A stretch of 64,000 bases of DNA from Hepsetus odoe (Eukaryota; Chordata; Actinopteri; Characiformes; Hepsetidae), in NCBI GenBank assembly GCA_017165825.1, contig CM029380.1, positions 20,439,572-20,503,571 of the forward strand, read 5' to 3'. This document shows, piece after piece, positions 56,267 to 64,000 of this stretch. The translations under genes and the position numbers were made by a program. The notes under the pieces are model-generated. The model ran no database searches, was not told the origin of the DNA, and saw only the letters and a program-made list of their open reading frames with translations. Each line of letters begins with the position of its first letter. Positions within the stretch are counted from its first letter, which is position 1.

Positions 56267-56301
56267 TTAAAAGAGGGAATTCTCCTCACTGTCTTCTTTA
56301 C
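56267..56301 (-). CDS. fstl3: fstl3 exon 5 (short acidic C-terminus and stop)
   Basis: 35 coding bases: acceptor TTGTGTTGCAG|GT, then codons for (S)KEDSEENSLF and TAA at 56269-56267. It was found by extending the phase-1 end of exon 4; without it the exon 4 frame would run into intron. The acidic tail resembles the glutamate-rich end of human FSTL3. This is the least conserved part, so support rests on the splice site, phase and composition. Confidence 0.8.
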
Positions 56302-59300
56302 CTGCAACACAACAAATAGCAGAGAGTGAAACACTAGTGGCAGCGCTGTCCTTTGGTCAAATTAGAGTGATGCAAAGAACAACAGCCCTTTCCCAAATCA
56401 ATGTGCCGCACAACACCTTGTGCAGATCTGAGACAGGCGTTCTACAGATGTGTTTCTCCAATTATGGAGTCTGTAACACCACTATCTCTATCTAAATTGG
56501 TCTATATTTGTATTTGATCTAGAATTGGGAGTGTTTTATCAAATGTGGCACTCTGTGCAGTCTGTGTTCTGCTGTGAAGCTCTGGGATGTAACAAGGAAG
56601 TGTTACAAAAAAAAAAAAAGCACATTGTGAGAAAGTACCAGTATACCAGAAGGCAACTTTGACAAGAACGCAGTTAAGCTATTTCCTATGTCTAAACAGA
56701 TTGCATCTTAATATGTGCACTCCTAATAAGTGTGCAGGCCTAATAAGGGTGCATCCTAATATGTGCACTTCTAATATGTGTGCAGCCTAATATGTGCACT
56801 CCAAATACATGTGCACTCTAAAACATGCACTCCTATGTGTTCATTCTAAATAACGTATTCAGTAACATCTGTACTCCCCATGCTGCTTCAGATCACCTCT
56901 GTTTGTGTCGGAGGTGTTAAGGCCAGAGCAAAGAGCCAGTCCTTACTTCTGCAGTGGCCGTAATGGCGCACTCCTATGGATCGACCGAAAAAGCAGGTGG
57001 CCCGGCGCAAATGGCAGGCACTGGCGTAGGTGATGTTATTGTTGCCACAGATGGTCTGGTCAGTGATCAGGGGCATCGGACAGGGAGCCGTGCGACACAT
57101 TACGCAGTGGGCACTGTTGGTCTGGTCTGTCACACAGGTGTGGGTGCCAGGGCACACTACATTGGAGCAGGACTCTGAAAGAAAAGATGAAATCCCACAT
57201 TTAGGTTTTGACAGACAATAATCTGGACGCAGGCTGACTCTTTAGTAGCTCCCACTCCCATTAGCATGCAAGTGAATAATTCAGAGTAAGGTTCATTACT
57301 GAGCAATAAGAGTTGATTTTTCACATGCAGATAAAATCTTGTTTCTTTTTCCGCACAGCAATGGAGAACAGTCAAAGTATAATGCATGTGAATTTGAAAT
57401 GGCAAGGCTTACTCTTGCACTCTCCTTGGTACATGATCTCCAGGTCAGGGTGACCTCTGCAACGAGCCATCAGAAGCGCACACTCGTCCTTGTACGAGTT
57501 TCCATCGCTACCACAGACAGCATGCTTTCTGGAGACGTTGGAGCAGTCCGGGGAGCAAACGCACTGAGGGCGTCCGGCCTTCATCTTACACACCTTTCCT
57601 GCACCGCACTGCACTCCTTCGCATGTCTCTATGAGAAAAAAGTGGGAACCCTGCTTAGAGAATACTTCCATAGGATTTCATTGAAGAACCAAATAGTGTG
57701 ACATTGCGTTGACTGTCCATGACACTGGCCGACTTTACACGAAAGTCTTTATGAATCTCTTGTCAGTCCTTTAAAATCCCCTCTGCTCTAAAATGACTGT
57801 CACAACTACGATGTATTATATGATCATGGCTGGACCAAAACCGCATATGTCCATGTCTTGTTATTTTTAAATATTCAGTTTTTAATTTTAAATTAAAATT
57901 GAAATGTACTTTCTTTACAGAGGGACCTATAACAACCAAAATGATTTAAAATAAAATCCAGTGGTATTAAGTGAGATCTTCTCATGCATTTGGAGATACA
58001 CCGTTTTGTTCCTGCATAACTTGTCACTGTTAGAACCAAACCTCCAAGGTCTTTTCAGGGGAAGGAGACAGAAAAACGAATTCCAAATAATTTTTGACTG
58101 TTTCTAATGGTCCATTTGTCTTACGATGTTGCACTCTTACAATGTGATGAGAAATCGGGATCTTCAAACCAGCCATAGTTCCAGACATGCATTACCACTA
58201 AGAATCTTTCTCATGTCTGCGACATACATTTTGATGTGTGCCAAGACCACGAAAGCCCCATCTTCGGCCTGCTTCACATTTAATATCCTGTTTGCCCCAC
58301 TAGAACTCAATCGCTTCCAGCACGAACAGATTCCTCAGCCTTTTCTAGAAAGCCCAGTAGTCTTTCTTTAAATTTGAAGGCTGCAACAGACAACTGGGGC
58401 ATTCCCCATGACTTGTCACACTATATGGAAACATCCAGATTAGTCAGAGATTATGAGCTGAACCTTCAGGAATGCTCTACAGCCGTTGTCATGCATTACA
58501 TGCAGGGACACTCTCTGAGTGGGGCCCAGATAGCTTTATGGGAACGGAGGAGTATTCTGGAACAAACAATGAAAGATACTTTCTCTTTTTTCCTGTTCCT
58601 TTCCTTTTTCTTTTTTTCAAAGTATCTAATGACGCTGGTTGTGTTCTGTGCTTATGAGGACCAGACTTCTCCAGCATGTGGCAGCTATTTCTTTCTGCGG
58701 TAAGCTGGAATTTAGTCATTTCTGCGGGAGGAAGGCAAAACAAGCCAGGCTTCCAACAAGCATTCGGAAAGAGTGAGAAGGAGAGAGATGGGCAAGAAGA
58801 GAACTGCTATTGTATTGAGCACATTCCATTTTCTCATGTGCAGCACTAATACATCTGGCCTTCTCCAAACGCAGAAACTTAGAACTGGCTTAACTAATTC
58901 CCTAGTTCCCACAGAGTGATATGCATCCATACTGCACCACAGTCATTATTCACTGGAATTCACCTGCCATTCTGGGAAGTGATTGCTTATTAGGCCAATA
59001 TTAAAATGATTTAAAGCTAAATTAATAGCTGTTGTAAAGTGTTCACCAGTATGCGTTTCCAACAGACTGGGTGATATGCATTAGTCTAACAATGTGTTCA
59101 AAATTACTGTGCAAACGTCTTGAGCCATCCATCATTTCATGATACTTTGCCTCCAAAGAGTCAGACGTTCTCGCATTTTTAATGTATTGTTAAGGAAAAG
59201 TTCTCCAGACTTCCTGAGGGACATTGTCAGGCCAGTCCCTGTACCTGACCGGTTTCAGAGGATAGTGTTTTTGTCTTTCAATCCTCACAGTGACCTACAT

Positions 59301-61235
59301 ATAAGTCATTCAAGCACCTAACTGAATGCATAAACAGTGAAGAAACAGGTGCAGATGATTCCAGATGATCAGGCTGGTGATTAGTTTACTGCTGATGCTG
59401 AATGTAGAGTTGTTGGAACTCCTTTTTCTCGGCACTTTGTCGCAGAAAAACATTTGTTGTTATTTCTTTAACTCCAAAGATAAGGCAGTTTGTTGTGCTT
59501 AATATATCATTTTGGCACCAAAGAGGGGATTACATCGCAAAATATACAGAAATGATGGGTGACTGAAGTAAATCCTTGAGCAAACCTTCATACCTGGCAA
59601 AGACTCACAATAATGCAGCAGCTGTTTGGAGTTAGACAGAACATCTGTCTTAAATCCATACCAGGATCTGGAAATGTGAAAATTAAGATCCCAGTCTTCA
59701 GTCTCAGATTTGCCCTGACCCGTGGCATGTCTGAGCATGATGTCTCCTGCACTTCCATCTCAATATCGCCTTCCTCTTTCTCCTTCAATGGCACCTTGCT
59801 CCACAGTGACCCTCCTAATGCCTATCGTTATGCGTTATGCTAATTTGCTGTGTTGCAAATCACAAGTTTGCAGAGGGAGGTGTTCACTCTGGTCTACTCT
59901 TGTTGGAGCACAACAGAAAACAAGATCTTCAGATGCAAGTAAGGAGTCCTGTATTCATCCCATTACAACATTCAGACTATATATACACACTGTACTTTCA
60001 TTACAGCTCATTGGGCTTAAATGTTCAAATATATTAAATCTTATTGACCCTTAAATGGAAAAACTATTTGGTTTTTCATTTGGCTTTCATAGAACTGTTA
60101 ATGGAGAGCTTACCTTTGCAAGGCTTGCAGGAGACGATGCCCAAGAAGCCCAGTAGACTGACCTCATTGATGGGCAGGCTGGTGTTGGACCAGGCCGTGT
60201 CCAGACGGCCACCGGCACAACACTCCTCTCGGGTCACTCCACGCATGAGCACCATGTCACAGCGCTGATCCTGACCCTGCTGCAGCCAACACATGCCCGC
60301 TACACACACACACACACACACACAGGCATGCACAAAAATACATGGGCAAAATTAGAAAGTTGGCCTTTGTGCCCTGAACTTTAAAAACTGAATCCTAGAA
60401 CGGATGCATTTAATTAAACAATATATCTGTCCCAGGAACACTTCCAAGGTGTCTTTGCTGGCAGTGGCTTAAATGAGTATTAAGGTTTAAAAAATAATTG
60501 AAAATAAAAGGAAACCAGAGATTGCTTTTCTTCCTGATCTTCAGGAAATTTGAATAATTCTTCGTGTTGAACATCTGGCATTCCAGCATAGAGCAGTGAA
60601 AGTAAGAAGGTTCAGAGCATTGAGGGATACAATAAACTATAACAGATTAAAAACAGATAAAGATGAGGCATTCAGTGAATTCATACCTCATTATTAGGAT
60701 GGGAAATATGCAGGTAATAAACAATCATAGAACCCATTATTATCACTATGGAACTTCACTATTCTTACAACATAAAAACAAGAACATTCAACCAGCTATA
60801 AAGATTGTATTTGACTTTTTCATTTTAATGGAGCACAGACAAAGCCACATACAGTGACACGACAAGAGACTGTAAAGAGACTTTTTCTAAATAACACTAG
60901 AGTCAATGGGCTTCAAATCTCTTCTAACACCTTTGGCTCTGGACATTTCCCATCAGAAGGGTCTCTAGGATGCACCTGCACATCTCATCAGCTGAAGTTT
61001 TGTTGGCTTGGGTGGTCGAGTTCACTGAGTTCATCTCTCCCGCTCATGATTTTAACTGAATTCTGGAGGCTAAAAAAGGGCTACAGAGCATCTCCTCTAA
61101 TGTTCCTCATAAATAAAAGCATCCCATTTGAGCCTTGAGAAAAAGTTTTCCAAACTTACCGTTGGTTGAGTGTTTTCCAAGGATTTCACACAACAAAATA
61201 AGCATCACACCGTGGAGCGCCGAGGAGAGGCTCAT
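56267..61235 (-). CDS. fstl3: Follistatin-like 3 (FSTL3), complete coding region, 5 exons
   Basis: Secreted glycoprotein that binds and neutralises activin, myostatin and related TGF-beta ligands. Exons: 61235-61160, 60299-60114, 57628-57413, 57174-56947 and 56301-56267; all joins keep frame, total 246 residues (human 263). In order: signal peptide (1-~24), follistatin N-terminal domain (~27-88, CWLQQGQDQRC to LGFLGIVSCKPCK), follistatin/Kazal domain 1 (~90-159) and 2 (~161-235), then an acidic tail (KEDSEENSLF). There is no third follistatin domain, and FS1 has KVCKMKAGRPQCV rather than the basic heparin-binding cluster of follistatin; both points identify FSTL3. GRSIGVRHYGHC is nearly identical to human FSTL3. 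It lies about 19 kb upstream of bsg in the same direction. Confidence 0.96.
56704..56848 (+). repeat. Minisatellite in fstl3 intron 4, unit about 17-20 bp
   Basis: Seven or eight imperfect copies of CCTAATATGTGCACTC or TAATAAGTGTGCAGG in direct order. It lies in the 645-bp intron between fstl3 exons 4 and 5. Confidence 0.85.
56947..57174 (-). CDS. fstl3: fstl3 exon 4 (follistatin domain 2)
   Basis: 228 bp, from SCSNVVCPGTHTCVTDQTNS through AHCVMCRTAPCP, ICGNNNITYASACHLRRATC to FFGRSIGVRHYGHCR. The acceptor is CTTTCAG|AG and the donor AGAA|GTAAGG. The NIT sequon in CGNNNITY parallels NVT in human. Confidence 0.96.
57413..57628 (-). CDS. fstl3: fstl3 exon 3 (follistatin domain 1)
   Basis: 216 bp, from ETCEGVQCGAGKVCKMKAGR through PQCVCSPDC, AVCGSDGNSYKDECALLMAR to CRGHPDLEIMYQGECK. 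This is a Kazal-type follistatin domain with all ten cysteines expected. The acceptor is CTCATAG|AG and the donor AAGA|GTAAGC. Confidence 0.96.
57629..60113. other. fstl3 intron 2
   Basis: 2.5 kb, good splice sites at both ends. It contains a single transposon end near 59103-59131. No other feature is recognised; the ORF at 58374-58703 has no family features. Confidence 0.6.
59103..59131 (+). mobile_element. Solo terminal repeat of the element at 61901-62341
   Basis: ACTGTGCAAACGTCTTGAGC then CATCCA matches the terminal inverted repeat of the upstream element. The opposite end was not found within a few hundred bases. Confidence 0.4.
60114..60299 (-). CDS. fstl3: fstl3 exon 2 (follistatin N-terminal, ligand-binding domain)
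   Basis: 186 bp, encoding AGMCWLQQGQDQRCDMVLMR, then GVTREECCAGGRLDTAWSNT and SLPINEVSLLGFLGIVSCKP with CK. It has the conserved cysteines, the WSN sequon and LGFLG. The acceptor TGTGTAG|CG directly adjoins a (CA)n repeat at 60302-60322, so the polypyrimidine tract is replaced by (TG)n on the coding strand. The donor is AAAG|GTAAGC. Confidence 0.95.
60302..60322 (+). repeat. (CA)n next to the fstl3 exon 2 acceptor
   Basis: 21 bases of CA repeat. Its complement (TG)n fills the place of the polypyrimidine tract. Confidence 0.9.
61160..61235 (-). CDS. fstl3: fstl3 coding exon 1 (signal peptide)
   Basis: 76 bp, encoding MSLSSALHGVMLILLCEILG then KHSTN. It has a hydrophobic core VMLILLCEIL and A at -3 of the ATG. 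The donor is AACG|GTAAGT, phase 1, matching exon 2. A second in-frame Met at codon 11 would leave too little before the core, so I use 61235. Confidence 0.88.
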
Positions 61236-61370
61236 GATAGAAGCTCTTCACACACAGATGTTCGAATATTTACAGAGCGAGGTCTCAGCTTTAGCTGTTC
61301 TCGTCCGTTCCACAAAGTGCTGCCCTCGTTCACGTGAGGTCTTGTGGTGAGTGATGTGGGTCCGCCTCTG

Positions 61371-61378
61371 TATAAATA
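61371..61378 (-). promoter_or_regulatory. Possible fstl3 TATA-like element
   Basis: TATTTATA in the direction of transcription, about 135 bp before the ATG, with a G/C-rich tract (61405-61450) behind it. The position would suit a start near 61345. The match is to an imperfect TATA box only. Confidence 0.3.
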
Positions 61379-61900
61379 TTCTGCCTGGAGTGAGTTACGC
61401 TGCTGGGCTGGGACGGGACAGCCCGGGATGGGATGGGAGGGGATGGGCCAGAGCTTTCCCCCTGTAGGCTTCTCTGAGTGGACCAGCGTGCCTGACTGTG
61501 TCACTTCTCGGATATGAGGGGTAGAACTACCACACCTCCTCTCATTCACGCTGAGGGCACTTAATGAAAACCGGGTCTGTTTCGACAGCTATACGGGGAA
61601 AAACGCCTGCTGTTTAGTCTGGCCCGCTCTGTCCACATTCCTTCCTCCCACGACGTAAACAATGATTCTTCATCGTGCGTTCAGTTCATGGCACTAGGGA
61701 GGCGGAATGGAATAAAAAATGAAAGGAAAAAGAAAACAACAACAAAAAAGGTCTCCGTGTGATGTTTCAAGAGACTGATGTTTCACATTTTCTGCAAAAT
61801 TCAGTTTTTGATCTTATTTCTATACAGGGAACCAGGCGTCAATGGTAGAGACATTTAAATGATTCAAAAGAACCAGTGAGATTTACATTAACATTAAAAT

Positions 61901-62341
61901 TTGCAAAAGTCTTGAGCCACTGTTTATATTTATATTTTCTGGGCATCAATGTGGTGCAAAAATACAATTTATGCCCTCCAAACTGTCCTATCTTTGGCAT
62001 AAATGCATTAAATAAGTGGGAAAACTGAAAGACTGCACCGTGCCTAAAGAATGTGTTTTAATAAAGGGGTTTTATCTGTACCTGTTTTTCCCTGCTTCAT
62101 GATTTAAGTTAGACAGCTTTAGTCTGCCAGATAATTCATGTCATTGTGTGGCTTAACAAAAAATAACAATCCTCGGAAACTGGTCAGGTACAGGTACTGT
62201 ACTGAAAACGAGAGACGAAAACATTCAGAAAGTCTGAAGAACTGTTCCACAATAATACATTAAAACACAAGAAAATCAAGTTCTTTCAAATCGAGTTATG
62301 AAAAAGTGAGGGGGTGGCTGAAGGCTTTTGCGCAGTACTAT
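61901..62341. mobile_element. Small inverted-repeat DNA transposon (MITE-like), about 440 bp
   Basis: The left end TTTGCAAAAGTCTTGAGCCA (61902-61921) and right end GTGGCTGAAGGCTTTTGCGC (62319-62338) are imperfect inverted repeats of the GTGCAAAAGTCTTGAGCCAC type known from fish Tc1-like elements. There is no transposase ORF inside. Confidence 0.65.
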
Positions 62342-62627
62342 ATACATCAGTTTCTTTTTTTTTCCTACCATGCTTTCATCCCAAGACCTCATTTCTAAAC
62401 TATGGTTAAACAATTTGTCAGGCAAAAAGTTAAACTTTTACCCTGCTTGCACAGCTCTCCCCACAAACAACCCTGACACCAAGTGAAATACTGAAGATGA
62501 GCCTAATCTGATTTACAATAATGAAGAACATACCCTGGCTGTATAACACTGTATTGACTTATATAATGCTTAAAACCCCAGAAATGTGGTTAAATTATCA
62601 TGAAAGTTTTTTTGGACTTTTGAAAAA

Positions 62628-62879
62628 AGTGAAAGTGACTATTCTTGTCATTGCGAGGTCACAGCACAGCACACAGTGGACCACAACGAAATTGGACCTC
62701 TACATTTAACCCATGCAAACACCATGCAGCAGGGGGCAGCTATGAAAGCTGCCCGGGGAGCAGTGACAGGGACGGTACCTTGCTCAAGGGTACCTCAGGG
62801 CAACCTACTAGTAAGGGGTTTGAACCCACAATCTTCCGAGCCTGTGGCCAACTCCCTAAACACTAGGCCACCGCTGCCC
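62628..62879 (-). mobile_element. SINE family A, minus strand, well preserved
   Basis: From the tail AAGTGAAAGTGACTATTCTT through GCAGGGGGCAGCTATGAAAG, CTTGCTCAAGGGTACCTCAG to the head AACACTAGGCCACCGCTGCC. Full length. Confidence 0.9.
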
Positions 62880-63206
62880 GCACTATGTCTGCAGTGTCAG
62901 GCACCGCACCGCTGCCTGACACTATGTCCATGCTGAGATAACCGAATCGACAAATGAGCATTTTAGAGGGACTTTCGTGCTCTGGTTTTAGTCAGTTTTA
63001 AGCATTTCTAAATATACATTTCATTGTGTTTCTTTTTTTTTGGGGTGGGGGGGGTCCTTTTCAGCTCAATATCTAATTTTTAAAATATCGTTAAATAATT
63101 TCCAGGCATCTATCTGTGAGTTTAACAACAACTTCTAGATCTGCACATTTCCCAGCAGACAACTCTGAAAAATTGAACTTAGGCTTCATTAATTTGGTTC
63201 TGGGGG

Positions 63207-63300
63207 CATGGTGGGGCACTGGGTAGCATCATCGCCTCACAGTGAGTAGGTCATGGGGTTGATTCCCAGGTTGGGCAGTCCAGGTCTTTTCTTAGTGGAG
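63207..63300 (+). mobile_element. tRNA-like interspersed repeat
   Basis: GTGGGGCACTGGGTAGCATC, GCCTCACAGTGAGTAGGTCA and GTTGATTCCCAGGTTGGGCA. These are words of a common fish repeat with a tRNA-like head (GGGTTCGATTCCC). The 3' part is lost. Confidence 0.55.
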
Positions 63301-64000
63301 AAATTTGCAATTGCCTCCCACATTCAGAGAGCTCAGTGACCTTAATTAAGACAAGTGGCTATGAAAATGAGTGTGAGTGAGTAATTTGTTTCTGCAAGAT
63401 TCTGAAAAATGATGACAGTAAACAATGCATGCATAAACAAATGCATGAATCACTGACGACCTACCAACCTACACTTTACACTTTTTCCTTCTCATTTTGA
63501 CATTTCCATTCTGCAGAGCTTTTAAACTTCCTGTTCCATCACTGACTCACTCCCAGGTGCGTATGAGTGTGTCACCACATCCCCACTTTTGTTCCCTGCT
63601 TAGTCACCAGCCATTTCTTCACTGTGTCACCTTTCTGGCCCTCAGTCCTCAGACCATGTTTGTTAAGACCATCAAAAGATGAATGACATTTCATAGATGT
63701 CCGGGGGATCTGCCACCCTGGAGAACTTTCTTACAGTCCTGATCTAATTAATCAAAGCCTTTGGGATTTCCTGAATGGAGCAGATTCAACACATCTGGCC
63801 TGAAGAATGGATCAATAAATTGGTAGATTACCAAGATCAGACTTGGGCATCCTTGTCCTTGAAAAACCAATAGCACAGTTAGTTTTAAGCATGCGTTTGG
63901 GAATCCAGCACTAATTACATTTCCACAATCAATCCAGGTATTCACAGAAGTGCCTTTTCTTTTTTTATTACCAAATTTTATTCATCAAGCGATATATGAT

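Larger units (their letters stand above)
61379..64000. other. Region upstream of fstl3
   Basis: Apart from the MITE-like element, a SINE and the tRNA-like repeat, no gene or exon was recognised. The ends at 63310-64000 show nothing definite. Confidence 0.55.

Noticed and set aside
1..64000. Search for an unusual gene system (CRISPR-like arrays, phage, operons)
   Set aside because: Repeats here are microsatellites, minisatellites and transposons without regular spacer structure; the gene content is ordinary vertebrate genes.

Overview
The window is vertebrate nuclear DNA, most likely from a ray-finned fish. It holds intron-split vertebrate genes with GT/AG splice sites. The long non-coding stretches are full of (CA)n, (CT)n and (AT)n microsatellites, tRNA-derived SINEs, decayed Tc1-like transposons and RTE-type LINE fragments in the fish style. 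An otophysan fish (characin, catfish or cyprinid relatives) would fit the SINE families, but this is only an impression. No bacterial or viral gene system is present.

Three protein-coding genes are supported, all on the minus strand. From right to left, which is their transcription order: (1) fstl3, five coding exons between 61235 and 56267, a secreted follistatin-like antagonist of activin/myostatin-type ligands, 246 aa; (2) bsg (basigin/CD147), eight coding exons between 37290 and 28857, including the optional Ig0 exon that makes the long retinal-type form (390 aa with it, 273 aa without), plus a roughly 1.8 kb 3' UTR; (3) hcn2, the first four coding exons between 24717 and 6138, a hyperpolarization-activated cation channel. 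For hcn2 only the first 438 residues (cytoplasmic N-terminus through S6) are in the window; the C-linker, cyclic-nucleotide-binding domain and C-terminus must lie left of base 1. All exon joins were checked for phase and keep the reading frame.

Layout: 1-6137 is hcn2 intron 4, with a long pyrimidine tract followed by a purine tract, SINEs and a (TG)n repeat. 6138-24717 is hcn2 exons 4 to 1 with introns of about 7.4, 6.5 and 3.3 kb. 24718-27058 is the GC-rich hcn2 promoter, a ~100 bp tandem repeat and a Tc1-like remnant. 27059-37290 is bsg. 37291-55600 is an 18 kb intergenic stretch with no recognisable gene but with Tc1, RTE and SINE copies. 56267-61235 is fstl3. 61236-64000 is upstream DNA with a small inverted-repeat transposon and two SINE-like copies.

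The three products do not form one pathway: a secreted TGF-beta-family antagonist, a membrane chaperone/adhesion protein and an ion channel. They are neighbours because of conserved synteny: BSG and HCN2 are adjacent and co-directional on human 19p13.3, and FSTL3 is nearby there. Here fstl3 lies on the other side of bsg than expected from the human order. The points most worth a second look are the in-frame hydrophobic read-through of the basigin Ig0 exon, a 19-bp perfect inverted repeat in the bsg 3' UTR, a microsatellite that begins inside the hcn2 exon 1 splice donor, and several nested or internally deleted transposable elements.
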